Source: Sphaerochaeta globosa str. Buddy (GTDB lineage: Bacteria > Spirochaetota > Spirochaetia > Sphaerochaetales > Sphaerochaetaceae). From it: DNA of 64,000 bases. Positions 34,240 through 42,503 of this stretch are shown here, piece by piece; the first letter of the stretch is position 1, and each line of letters starts with the position of its first letter. A program made the translations under genes and the position numbers. The notes below the pieces were generated by a model, which worked only from the letters and a program-made list of their open reading frames with translations, was not told the DNA's origin and ran no database searches. The stretch is taken from assembly GCF_000190435.1 (NCBI RefSeq), contig NC_015152.1, positions 750,458 through 814,457 on the forward strand, written 5' to 3'.

Positions 34240-35289
34240 TTACTGCAATGCAGGGGTTTTAAACCATTTCTTGGTGTTGTTTGCAATGCGCACCAACGTC
34301 AACATGACCGGTACCTCTACCAACACGCCGACTACGGTGGCAATCGTAGCTCCCGACTGCAAACCAAAAACCGAGATTGCCACCGCTACTGCCAACTCAA
34401 AGAAGTTTGAAGCGCCGATCATTCCAGCCGGGGCTGCAACATCGTGGGGAAGTTTCCAAGCTTTTGCCCAGAGATAGGCGATGAAGAAAATCAGAAAAGT
34501 CTGCAGGATGAGCGGGACGGCGATCAGAAGGATGTGCAGAGGATTTCCTACAATAGTTTTGCCTTGAAATGAGAATATGATGATCAGCGTCAACAGAAGC
34601 CCGGTTATGGTGACATTGCTGAACTTTGGAATGAAGGTCTGCTCGAAGTACTGAAGGCCCCGTTTCTTGGTGATCAGGACACGGGAAAGCCAGCCGGCTC
34701 CCAGGGGGATGACAACAAAGAGTATGACTGAGAGAAAAAGTGTCATCCACGGGATGGTTATGCCGCTGATGCCCAACAGCAGGCCGACGATGGGGACAAA
34801 GGCTGCCAGGATAATCAGATCATTGGTGGCAACCTGTACCAGGGTGTAGGCTGGATTGCCTTTGGTCAGGTGACTCCATACAAAGACCATTGCCGTACAG
34901 GGAGCTGCCCCAAGCAGTACCGCCCCGGCAAGGTATTGTCGTGCGGTCTCTTGCGGCAGAATTGCCTTATACACTATAAAAAAGAAGAACAGGGCGATGA
35001 GATACATGGTAAAGGGCTTGATAAGCCAGTTGGTCACCCAGGTTATCACCAAGCCTTTGGGGTTCTGTCCGACTTCCTTGATGCTGTGAAAGTCGACCTT
35101 AAGCATCATGGGATAGATCATGAGCCAAATGAGAATAGCCACCGGGATTGAAACATTGGCATATTCAAACTTTGCAAGGAAGTGGGGAATCTGGGGGAGG
35201 TAGACTCCGATTACGATTCCGAGAACCATGCAAAGTAGTACCCAAAGGGTAAGATATCGTTCAAAAAATCCAATTCCTGATTGTTTCAT
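34240..35289 (-). CDS. acr3: ACR3-family arsenite efflux permease
   Basis: The product is 349 residues with ten membrane segments. The AAPCTAMVFVWS motif contains the conserved cysteine of ACR3, and ASNFFELAVAVAISVFG is the other family signature. It exports arsenite, using the proton gradient, and confers arsenic resistance. GAGG precedes the ATG. No arsR or arsC gene is adjacent, so its control and any arsenate reductase must be elsewhere. Confidence 0.9.
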   Translation of the reverse strand: MKQSGIGFFERYLTLWVLLCMVLGIVIGVYLPQIPHFLAKFEYANVSIPVAILIWLMIYPMMLKVDFHSIKEVGQNPKGLVITWVTNWLIKPFTMYLIALFFFFIVYKAILPQETARQYLAGAVLLGAAPCTAMVFVWSHLTKGNPAYTLVQVATNDLIILAAFVPIVGLLLGISGITIPWMTLFLSVILFVVIPLGAGWLSRVLITKKRGLQYFEQTFIPKFSNVTITGLLLTLIIIFSFQGKTIVGNPLHILLIAVPLILQTFLIFFIAYLWAKAWKLPHDVAAPAGMIGASNFFELAVAVAISVFGLQSGATIATVVGVLVEVPVMLTLVRIANNTKKWFKTPALQ

Positions 35290-35447
35290 AGGAACCTCAC
35301 AAATAGATATGTATCAATATGATTATACCCGTTGTACATGGATTATTGTCAATACCGGATTGCCCTTGGTTCATGGAGTATGTGGAAAAACAAGCTTTGG
35401 TGAGTATCTTGAGTAAAATACTAAGATATAGGTACAATTATGCTTGT

Positions 35448-35464
35448 TACCAGATATACTGGTA
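35448..35464. promoter_or_regulatory. Palindrome in front of the DUF4256 gene
   Basis: TACCAG-ATATA-CTGGTA is a perfect 6-5-6 inverted repeat ending 14 bp before the ATG at 35479. It is in a position to bind a repressor or form a leader hairpin. Its binding protein is unknown. Confidence 0.45.
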
Positions 35465-35478
35465 TAAGGAGATGGTAT

Positions 35479-36045
35479 ATGAAGCAAGCTATTCATACGT
35501 TGACCATAGAGCAACAGGCAGCACTCCTTGCAGCTCTCAAGGAGCGGTTTCTCAAGCATATGAACCGTCACGAGGGACTTTCCTGGAATCCCCTACAAGA
35601 GCGGTTGCAGCAGCAACCTCAAAAACTTTGGTCTCTTTTACAGATGGAGAACACCGCAGGAGAACCCGATGTAATCGGGTATGATAAAGCCTCGGATGCC
35701 TACCTGTTTGTCGATTGTTCTACTGAAAGCCCCCTCGGGCGTAGAAGTCTCTGCTATGACCAAGGTGCATTGGAGAATAGGAAAAAGAACCCTCCGATTG
35801 GTAGTGCCGGCGGCCTTGCCCAAGAAATGGGAATTGAACTTCTGGATGAGGAACAGTATCGCAATCTCCAACAATTCGGTGTGTTCGATGTAAAGTCCTC
35901 AAGCTGGATTCGTACCCCGGACTCGATGAGGCTTCTTAGTGGGGCTCTCTTTGGGGACAGCCGCTATGACAGGGTCTTCATCTATCACAACGGGGCAGAT
36001 TCCTACTATGCATCACGTGGGTTTAGGGGTTTGTTGAGGGTGTAG
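35479..36045 (+). CDS. DUF4256-family protein
   Basis: The product is 188 residues and soluble. The conserved block WSLLQMENTAGEPDVIGYD, with FVDCSTESPLGRRSLCYD and the C-terminal RVFIYHNGADSYYASRGFRG, matches DUF4256, a family without a known role. The ATG at 35479 is chosen because AAGGAG is 7 bp upstream. The gene is divergent from acr3. Confidence 0.75.
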   Translation: MKQAIHTLTIEQQAALLAALKERFLKHMNRHEGLSWNPLQERLQQQPQKLWSLLQMENTAGEPDVIGYDKASDAYLFVDCSTESPLGRRSLCYDQGALENRKKNPPIGSAGGLAQEMGIELLDEEQYRNLQQFGVFDVKSSSWIRTPDSMRLLSGALFGDSRYDRVFIYHNGADSYYASRGFRGLLRV

Positions 36046-36118
36046 GGAGTAGGAAAATTGTAATGCAGGCAGGGCTTTGGTGTACAATGAACTATCTGCG
36101 ACAATCGAGGTAGCCCTG

Positions 36119-36418
36119 ATGAACTCATTCTTTACCCAGGTTCGAGACCTAGTCTCACGAATTCCCTTTGCAAAGGTTGCTTCCTACGGCCAGATAGCCA
36201 GCATGCTGGGTGATCCCAGAAAAGCCCGGATCGTAGGATGGGCCATGCGTGGTTGTCCCGAAGAACTGCCTTGGCATCGTATGGTCAAAGCTGATGGCTC
36301 GCTGCCCAATGCAGGCTTTGCAGAACTGCAAAAGGCCATGCTGGAACAGGAAGGAATTATCTTTCTGGACAACGGCAACATCGACATGGAACAATACGTA
36401 TGGAAAGGAGACCTATAG
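36119..36418 (+). CDS. Alkyltransferase-like protein (MGMT family without the catalytic cysteine)
   Basis: The product is 99 residues, the size of ATL proteins. It matches the C-terminal DNA-binding domain of O6-methylguanine methyltransferases (IPFAKVASYGQIASMLG, RIVGWAMRGCP), but the active-site PCHR motif reads PWHR. A tryptophan in place of the cysteine is the defining mark of ATL proteins, which bind alkylated guanine and hand it to nucleotide excision repair instead of repairing it. GAGG lies upstream of the ATG. Confidence 0.85.
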   Translation: MNSFFTQVRDLVSRIPFAKVASYGQIASMLGDPRKARIVGWAMRGCPEELPWHRMVKADGSLPNAGFAELQKAMLEQEGIIFLDNGNIDMEQYVWKGDL

Positions 36419-36431
36419 TCTCCCTTCCGAC

Positions 36432-36465
36432 GGCGTTTCCTTAGGCAAACGCCATTTCTGTTTTC
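36432..36465. terminator. Bidirectional terminator between the ATL and symporter genes
   Basis: GGCGTTT (36432-36438) pairs with AAACGCC (36447-36453), followed on the plus strand by a T-rich ATTTCTGTTTT tail. It overlaps the last codons of the convergent symporter gene. Confidence 0.6.
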
Positions 36466-37787
36466 AAGTCCTGCTCATCGAAAGCCTTCTTATCAAATTC
36501 TCCCAGTGAGTTCGCTACAACCACTGAAGTCGTCAAATCACCGGCGACATTGGTCATGGTACGGAACATATCGACCAAAAAGTCGACACCGGCCACCAAT
36601 CCAACGGCTTCTACCGGTAGCCCTACGGTAGTGAGGGTGATGATGGTGAACGCGGTGGCTCCCATCGGGACGGCGGCACTGCCAAGGCTTGCGAATATCG
36701 AGACCACCACGATCAGGACATACTGCGAAACGGTCAGGTCGATGCCAAAAGCGTTTGCAGCAAAGATTGCTACCATGGCCGGAAAAATTCCTCCACACGC
36801 ATCCATGTTCATCACAGCGCCCAACGGTCCTACGAAATTTGCCACCCGATCGCTTACTTTGAGTCGTTTTGTCATTGTACTGATGGTCATGGTCAGGGCC
36901 CCTAAACTGGAGCGACTGGAAAAGGCAAGAAGAAGGGCGGGGCTTGAGGCTCGAAAGAATCTAAGCGGATTGATCTTTGCCGTAGAGGCTACCAAGCCGC
37001 CATACACCAAGGCCATGTGAAGCAAGCAGGCGACGATCATGGCAACGACAAAAAGTCCAAGTTGAACCAGTGCCGCAAGGCCGGTACTCGACAGCCAGTA
37101 GGAGGTAAGGCCAAGCACTCCATAGGGAGTAAGGCTCAGCACCATCGAGGTAAGTTGCATTACAATTGCCAAGAACCCTTCCAGCAGCGTTTCAATCGGC
37201 TTGATTTTATCCGGCTGTTTTGTTTTTACTGCAATGGCGGCAACTCCAAGCAATACGGAAAATACAACAAGGGGAATCATCTGCATTTCAGCAGCCGACC
37301 GTACAGGGTTGGAAGGAATGAAAGCCCTGAACTGGGCAAAGAGGTTGGTAATGGTGTTGCTATCCCGCTTCGCAAGCTCTCCTATAACCATTCCGCTTCC
37401 TACGGAGAATAGGCTTCCAACCACAAGGCCGATGATGCCGGCCAGGGTGGCGGTAAAGAGAAAGAGACCGATTGTTCTCAGTCCAAGTTTTTTCAGCTCA
37501 CCGGTATCGCTCAGCCTGAGCAAGCCTGCAATAATGCTTGTCGGGACCAAGGGGATTATCAGCATGCGCAAGAGGTCGACATATCCATTACCGACCAATG
37601 CTGTCCACCGACGGACTTCCTGGGAAACCGAGGACTCAGCAAAAAAGAAAAGGGAGAGTCCAAACAGGGTTCCAAGAAGCAATGAGACGAATACTCGTAC
37701 TGAGAACGGAGTTTTGAAACGTTTTCCCATTACCGTCAATGCGATGAGAAGAAATGTGAATACCCCCAGCCAAAGAACTATACGCAT
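36441..37787 (-). CDS. Dicarboxylate/amino acid:cation symporter (DAACS), TcyP-like
   Basis: The protein has 448 residues with eight membrane segments and two re-entrant loops. The serine-rich loop LLAFSSRSSLGALTMTIST and NMDACGGIFPAMVAIFAA are DAACS signatures. The N-terminal half (VGNGYVDLLRMLIIPLVPTSI) is closest to Na+-coupled L-cystine symporters such as TcyP. GGGGG lies 5 bp before the ATG. The cystine assignment is by resemblance and not proven. Confidence 0.8.
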   Translation of the reverse strand: MRIVLWLGVFTFLLIALTVMGKRFKTPFSVRVFVSLLLGTLFGLSLFFFAESSVSQEVRRWTALVGNGYVDLLRMLIIPLVPTSIIAGLLRLSDTGELKKLGLRTIGLFLFTATLAGIIGLVVGSLFSVGSGMVIGELAKRDSNTITNLFAQFRAFIPSNPVRSAAEMQMIPLVVFSVLLGVAAIAVKTKQPDKIKPIETLLEGFLAIVMQLTSMVLSLTPYGVLGLTSYWLSSTGLAALVQLGLFVVAMIVACLLHMALVYGGLVASTAKINPLRFFRASSPALLLAFSSRSSLGALTMTISTMTKRLKVSDRVANFVGPLGAVMNMDACGGIFPAMVAIFAANAFGIDLTVSQYVLIVVVSIFASLGSAAVPMGATAFTIITLTTVGLPVEAVGLVAGVDFLVDMFRTMTNVAGDLTTSVVVANSLGEFDKKAFDEQDLKTEMAFA

Positions 37788-38015
37788 ATATGCCCCCTTT
37801 TTTTAATACACTATAAAAACAATAGATGTACTATGATATAAGAAAGATGCTGTGTCAAGTACTGGTCCGCAGAAGGTGGAATTCTATGCATACGGCCTGA
37901 CCTTTACTAAATTTCCCTCACTTGGTATAGTCGGCTCATTCGGAGGCCTGGTGCAACGCTACGGTTGCTGCACTTGACAAGTCATCCACCAAATCCAATT
38001 CTATGGGAGCTCTCT
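37788..38015 (+). promoter_or_regulatory. Intergenic region and leader of the PTS EIIC-like gene
   Basis: This 228-bp region separates two divergent genes. GGCCT (37894-37898) can pair with AGGCC (37944-37948), and GTGCA/TGCAC (37951-37973) forms a second imperfect hairpin 40 bp before the gene. No known riboswitch class is recognised. Confidence 0.35.
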
Positions 38016-39056
38016 ATGGCAGAAGGCAACACTTCTCTCCATGGCAAGCAGGTGGGTGGTTACATCACCCGGGTTCTGAGCGGTATGGCTCAGGGCTTGT
38101 TTGCCTCTTTGATCATCGGTCTCATCATCAAGCAAATCGGACACTACAGTGGTTGGCTGCTCTTGGAGCAGATAGGCCAGGTCGCACAGTACCTCACCGG
38201 ACCCGCCATCGGAGTGGGGGTCGCTTTAGCGGTAAAAGCCCCAGTTTTGGGTGTGCTCTGCAGTGCTGTAGTAGGCGCAGTTGGAGCCGGTACCTTCGTA
38301 ATGGGGGAAGGGACTGCCTTGGTGAAGGTGGCATTGGGCGAACCCTTCGGGGCAATGCTCTCTGCATTGGCAGCCGCAGAGATTTCCAAGAAAGTTGCAG
38401 GAAAAACCAGTGTGGACATCATGGTAGTCCCCCTAGCAACGATTTTGGGAGGAGGTTTGGTCGGCCACTTCATAGCACCCCCGATTGCGGCCCTTATGAC
38501 TTCCCTTGGTTCGTTCATCAACTCCTTGACTACGCTCTACCCCCTGCCCATGGGCATTCTCGTCTCAACGGTGGTAGGTATTGTTCTCACTCTTCCGATC
38601 AGCAGCGCTGCCATATGCATCAGCCTTGGGATCGACGGGCTTGCTGCAGGAGCGGCTGTAGTCGGCTGTAGTTGTCAAATGATCGGTTTTGCAGTCAGTT
38701 CCTACAAGGAGAACAAACTAGGTGGGCTTATCAGCCAAGGACTGGGAACCAGCATGCTGCAGATTCCCAACATCTGGAACAATCCTTTGATCTGGATACC
38801 CCCAACCCTGACAGCGGCCATTCTTGGACCTGTCAGCACCATGGTATTCAAAATGGAAAACAACAGTGCAGGGGCCGGTATGGGAACCAGCGGGTTGGTA
38901 GGCCAATTCAATGCAGTTGCAATAATGGGTTTGGATGCCTGGCCGCAGATAGTGTTGATGCACTTTTTGCTGCCGGCACTTCTGTCTCTACTCTTTTCTT
39001 TCTTCATGCGCAAGAAAGGCTGGATCAAAGACGGGGACATGCTGCTGCAGAAATAG
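38016..39056 (+). CDS. PTS EIIC-like membrane protein (PTS_EIIC_2 / PfoR family)
   Basis: The product is 346 residues and strongly hydrophobic with small-residue repeats (GPAIGVGVALAVKAPVLG, LGGGLVGHFIAPPIAAL, SGLVGQFNAVAIMG). This fits the PTS_EIIC_2 group, which includes PfoR. No EIIA or EIIB domain is fused or adjacent, so phosphotransfer is uncertain and it may be a free-standing transporter or sensor. GGGAG lies 7 bp before the chosen ATG. Confidence 0.7.
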   Translation: MAEGNTSLHGKQVGGYITRVLSGMAQGLFASLIIGLIIKQIGHYSGWLLLEQIGQVAQYLTGPAIGVGVALAVKAPVLGVLCSAVVGAVGAGTFVMGEGTALVKVALGEPFGAMLSALAAAEISKKVAGKTSVDIMVVPLATILGGGLVGHFIAPPIAALMTSLGSFINSLTTLYPLPMGILVSTVVGIVLTLPISSAAICISLGIDGLAAGAAVVGCSCQMIGFAVSSYKENKLGGLISQGLGTSMLQIPNIWNNPLIWIPPTLTAAILGPVSTMVFKMENNSAGAGMGTSGLVGQFNAVAIMGLDAWPQIVLMHFLLPALLSLLFSFFMRKKGWIKDGDMLLQK

Positions 39057-39063
39057 TACATTC

Positions 39064-39867
39064 CTATTCTTCCCTCCAAGGTTCACGTTTTTGTATCATT
39101 TCGATCAGAAATCGTGCTCCTTGGTTGTCCGGAGGATTCAGCCTGAGCATCTTTCGGGCGATTTGCTCAGCTTCACCGAAGTTGTCCTTTCTCCACTCTA
39201 CGAGACACAACCCATGAAGGGCACGCAGGTAGGGGCGGTTGTTCAGTTCGGACCAGAGAAAGATACCGTCAAGATTTGGCATGAAATGCTTCTCGGCAAT
39301 ATGGATTGCTGAGCGGAGGCAGTTCTCTGCGTTCCTCAAGGACCTTGAGTATTGGAAATTCACATATCCCATATGAACGAGGGCATCAATGCACTGGGGG
39401 TAGTCCTCCCAGAGCTTGGCATGTTTATCGTATTTCTGATCAATCGTATCGCTCTCGTTTGCTTCTGTGACGGGATCACAGTCTTTTTGGTAGAAGCCAT
39501 AGCCTGTGTAGTCTTCAAAAGCATAGGACATTCTCTTGCCCCCTCTGAGGCATTCGGCGATGAAACCCTTCAATTCATTCGGCGCATACCATTCGGTTGC
39601 AGAAACCAGCTCCACTTCCATGAATTCATGGCCGTCAATATCGAGAGAGCCTAAATCGAAATGGTGTTCAAGCAAGGGACCAGAAAGATAGATGGTCTTC
39701 TTGAATTGCCACTGTTTGGTCACCTCAAAGGTAACAGTGTCGCATTCAGCAATATCGTATGCTTGTGGACTCTTTACTGAAACAATGGCTTCATTGGCCA
39801 AGTCCTTCGCCCTGAAAGCTCCTTGTCCAATTTTGAGGACCAATAAGGTTCGAGTATCCTTTTCCAT
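39064..39867 (-). CDS. Hypothetical protein with a TPR-like C-terminus
   Basis: The product is 267 residues and soluble. The C-terminal half is helical with repeat-like units (CIDALVHMGYVNFQYSR, AENCLRSAIHIAEKHF, LRALHGLCLVEWRKDNFGEA), as in tetratricopeptide proteins. The N-terminal half contains a short pRiA4b-like beta segment followed by a region rich in glutamate and aspartate. The ATG at 39867 follows AAGGAAG at good spacing; the frame stays open upstream without such a site. Function unknown. Confidence 0.65.
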   Translation of the reverse strand: MEKDTRTLLVLKIGQGAFRAKDLANEAIVSVKSPQAYDIAECDTVTFEVTKQWQFKKTIYLSGPLLEHHFDLGSLDIDGHEFMEVELVSATEWYAPNELKGFIAECLRGGKRMSYAFEDYTGYGFYQKDCDPVTEANESDTIDQKYDKHAKLWEDYPQCIDALVHMGYVNFQYSRSLRNAENCLRSAIHIAEKHFMPNLDGIFLWSELNNRPYLRALHGLCLVEWRKDNFGEAEQIARKMLRLNPPDNQGARFLIEMIQKREPWREE

Positions 39868-39988
39868 TCTCTGCTTCCTTATAAGACATGGTATACATTG
39901 CCAGTGTAATCGGAAGCATGAAAATGTAAAGAAAAGACTTTGCTGTGGTATAGTAGTTGGCAGAAATTTTCTTATAAGGACCAGATGC

Positions 39989-40681
39989 ATGCAACACATC
40001 ATCCAGCTAACCCTGCCAATGTCATCAGGATTCAGCGAAACGTTTATCCATCCCATTGTTCTGCAGGATGCTGAGAACCTCATCCTCGTCGACTGCGGCT
40101 ATGTAGGATGTCTTGGCTTGCTTGAAGCAGAACTGAAGCGGCATGGAATCACCTTCGATCAACTCACCGGCCTTGTCCTTACGCACCACGACCACGATCA
40201 CATGGGAACTGCAGCGGCTTTGAAGCGGGCAAACCCTAGGATGTTGGTCTATGCTTCATCCATGGAGGCCGTCTACATCTCTGCAAAGGAGAAACCTCAG
40301 CGATTGGTGCAAGCCGAGAAGTTGCAGGAAACACTGCCTATCGAGCAACAGGCTTTCGGTGAGATGTTCTGCTCCATGCTCCGAAGAATTGAGCCGGTAG
40401 AAGTGGATGTTCTGCTGTCCGAAGCACAACTCCTTCCTTGGTGTGGGGGCACTCAGGTACTTCTGACTGCAGGCCATACCCCCGGCCATATCTCGTTGTT
40501 CGTACCATCAGCGTGTGCTGTCATCGTCGGCGATGCTTTTGCTTTGGAAGACAATCTGCCTGTTCTGGCAAATCCTCAATTTACGCTGGACATGCAGCTT
40601 GCGGACCAGTCGATGGAAAAGCTCTTGTCGCTGAAGGCAATGACCTACTACTGCTACCATGGAGGAATCTTTCTGAGCTGA
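39989..40681 (+). CDS. Metallo-beta-lactamase-fold hydrolase
   Basis: The product is 230 residues. The metal-binding motif THHDHDHMG, the later GHTPGHISLF and the aspartate in VIVGDAF are the three classic MBL metal sites, and YCYHGG gives the last histidine. Members hydrolyse thioesters, lactones or related bonds with two zinc or iron ions. AAGGA lies about 8 bp upstream of the ATG. The substrate is unknown. It is divergent from the preceding gene and convergent with the GNAT gene. Confidence 0.85.
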   Translation: MQHIIQLTLPMSSGFSETFIHPIVLQDAENLILVDCGYVGCLGLLEAELKRHGITFDQLTGLVLTHHDHDHMGTAAALKRANPRMLVYASSMEAVYISAKEKPQRLVQAEKLQETLPIEQQAFGEMFCSMLRRIEPVEVDVLLSEAQLLPWCGGTQVLLTAGHTPGHISLFVPSACAVIVGDAFALEDNLPVLANPQFTLDMQLADQSMEKLLSLKAMTYYCYHGGIFLS

Positions 40682-40687
40682 TTGGCC

Positions 40688-41443
40688 TTATGTGCACTTC
40701 TGAAGCAACTTTTTCAAGCTGTTCTCATTGAGCAGCTGCACCGTCTGGAATCGATGATTGTAAAAGACAGCAAAGTTGTTGAATACACAGGGTAGTGCTT
40801 TGGCTTGCTGTAGGTTTTCAACCTGTATCAGGCGAAGAGGGATGCTTGCTTCTTGGCAATACTGCTGTATTTCATCGATACAGGCTGCTATATACGGGCA
40901 TTGCACACTGTAGTAGATGGTCAGTATCGAGGATTCAACGTGCATCTGCCTCACACTTTCACTGAAGCGCGGGGTGCTGCCGTCGAAGGAGAGGGCGAGT
41001 AATTCGTAGCCGCCGGCGACTTGGTCCACGACCTGAAAGCCATATTTGAGGAGAAAAGTCTTTTCGCTGAGAAATGGTTTCTTGGTTTTGGAACTGAGGA
41101 CGCAGATCCCTGCTTTGCCTCTCTGCCTTGCATCCTTTATGCAATAGTCAAGCAATGCAGATCCATGACCTTGCCCTGCATACGATCCTGAAACCCAGAA
41201 ACAGTAGATGTACAGGTACTTCTCTCCAAGGATGGGAACCCATGCAGTTTCCAGGGGAGCGTATTCAATGAATACCTTCCCCCTTGCATCCAACTTCCTG
41301 AAAACATGTCCCTCTGAAATTCGCTTTTTGAGCCATTGCTTCTTCTGCTGTACACCCCTTTGGTGCTTTACATCGGCAATGGCACAGCACAGGTGCTCCT
41401 GATCCACGGTATCAAAAAAGAGATTTTGGTAATCTGTTGCCAT
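40688..41443 (-). CDS. GNAT N-acetyltransferase with YoaP-like C-terminal domain
   Basis: The product is 251 residues. Residues from about 70 to 160 form the GNAT fold, with the acetyl-CoA loop VSGSYAGQGHGSALLDYC (Q/R-x-x-G-x-G/A type). The remaining ~85 residues (ILTIYYSVQCPYIAACIDEI onward) have a thioredoxin-like CPYIAAC motif and match the YoaP domain fused to GNAT enzymes in Firmicutes. AGGAGG precedes the ATG. The acceptor is unknown. It is divergent from the WYL regulator. Confidence 0.8.
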   Translation of the reverse strand: MATDYQNLFFDTVDQEHLCCAIADVKHQRGVQQKKQWLKKRISEGHVFRKLDARGKVFIEYAPLETAWVPILGEKYLYIYCFWVSGSYAGQGHGSALLDYCIKDARQRGKAGICVLSSKTKKPFLSEKTFLLKYGFQVVDQVAGGYELLALSFDGSTPRFSESVRQMHVESSILTIYYSVQCPYIAACIDEIQQYCQEASIPLRLIQVENLQQAKALPCVFNNFAVFYNHRFQTVQLLNENSLKKLLQKCT

Positions 41444-41497
41444 GCTTCTTCCTCCTGCAACGGTAACCTTGCATAGGGCCAGTGTATCGGATAATGT

Positions 41498-41512
41498 TGA
41501 CAAGGCTTGTCA
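41498..41512. promoter_or_regulatory. Candidate operator of the WYL regulator, site 1
   Basis: TGACA-AGGCT-TGTCA lies in the 94-bp divergent region between the GNAT and WYL genes, inside a longer TTGACAA/TTGTCAA dyad. A second TGACA-N5-TGTCA is at 42432. Confidence 0.55.
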
Positions 41513-41537
41513 AGTTTTAAGAATTATTGGAGGAAGC

Positions 41538-42434
41538 GTGCAAACATCCCGAATGTTTCAAATACTCTACTACCTTATTGCAAACCAAACGGTCACAGCA
41601 GGTCATTTGGCGGAGAAACTTGAGGTTTCGACCCGAACCATCTATCGCGACATTGAACGGCTCAGTGAAGCAGGTATACCTGTCTATTCCATTGCAGGGA
41701 GACAGGGAGGCCTAGCCTTGGTAGAAGGCTTTACGTTGGATAAGGTGTTGCTTTCCCACGATGAAAGAAGAACGATTCTTTCCTCCTTGAGAAGTCTGGA
41801 TGTTACCGGTGAACCTGGACATGAGGCTACGCTACAAAAACTCAATTCCCTTTTTGGCCCCATGGAGGAGGACTGGCTGGAAATCGACTTTTCTGGATGG
41901 GGTCCTTCTGAACTGGACAACAAGAAGTTTGAACTCATTAAGGAAGCCGTCATCAAATGCTGGGTCCTCCAAATTGCCTATTGCAACAGCAAGGGCGAAG
42001 AGGATACGCGTACCATTGAACCGTTGCAATTGCTGTATAAAGCAAAGGCGTGGTATGTAAAGGCGTACTGTCGTACCAACGAAGGTTTTCGGCTCTTCAA
42101 ACTCACCAGAATCCTCAGTGCCAAGAGTTTGGGCCGACAGTTTGAGAAGAAAAGCTATCCTGCAAGTGAGAGCAAACAATCTGTATCGTATACCGATATA
42201 ATCCTGCGTTTTACCCGATCAATGGCGTACCGGGTGTACGATGAATTTGACAGCAAGTACGTATGCAAAGAACCAGAAGGCAGTCTTTTAGTTTCTGTAA
42301 GTCTTCCCTTGGACAACTGGGTGGTTGGCTATGTTCTCTCCTTTGGTTCGGAGGTGACCGTTATCGAACCAGCTCAGTTGCGTCAGGCACTTCTTGAACA
42401 AGCTAGAAGAATCGGCGACTTGTATAAAAGCTGA
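41538..42434 (+). CDS. HTH-WYL domain transcriptional regulator (YafY family)
   Basis: The product is 298 residues. An N-terminal HTH_11 helix-turn-helix (MFQILYYLIANQTVTAGHLAEKL, then VSTRTIYRDIERL) is followed by a WYL domain whose core reads AWYVKAYCR and a WCX C-terminal extension. WYL regulators sense ligands, sometimes nucleotides, and activate or repress nearby genes. The GTG start at 41538 has GGAGG four bases upstream; an ATG five codons later is the alternative. The GyrI-like gene downstream is its likely target. Confidence 0.85.
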   Translation: MQTSRMFQILYYLIANQTVTAGHLAEKLEVSTRTIYRDIERLSEAGIPVYSIAGRQGGLALVEGFTLDKVLLSHDERRTILSSLRSLDVTGEPGHEATLQKLNSLFGPMEEDWLEIDFSGWGPSELDNKKFELIKEAVIKCWVLQIAYCNSKGEEDTRTIEPLQLLYKAKAWYVKAYCRTNEGFRLFKLTRILSAKSLGRQFEKKSYPASESKQSVSYTDIILRFTRSMAYRVYDEFDSKYVCKEPEGSLLVSVSLPLDNWVVGYVLSFGSEVTVIEPAQLRQALLEQARRIGDLYKS

Positions 42435-42446
42435 CATACCGTGTCA
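42432..42446. promoter_or_regulatory. Candidate operator of the WYL regulator, site 2
   Basis: TGACA-TACCG-TGTCA overlaps the stop codon of the regulator gene. It is followed by ACTTTTATACAG, as site 1 is followed by AGTTTTAAG, and lies 58 bp before the GyrI-like gene. Confidence 0.55.
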
Positions 42447-42503
42447 ACTTTTATACAGTAAACTTTTCCCTATGAATCAACATGAATTTCGATAGGAGGC
42501 CCT

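Noticed and set aside
37788-38015. A known riboswitch in the EIIC leader
   Set aside because: The possible stems do not match the conserved core of any riboswitch class that could be recognised by eye.
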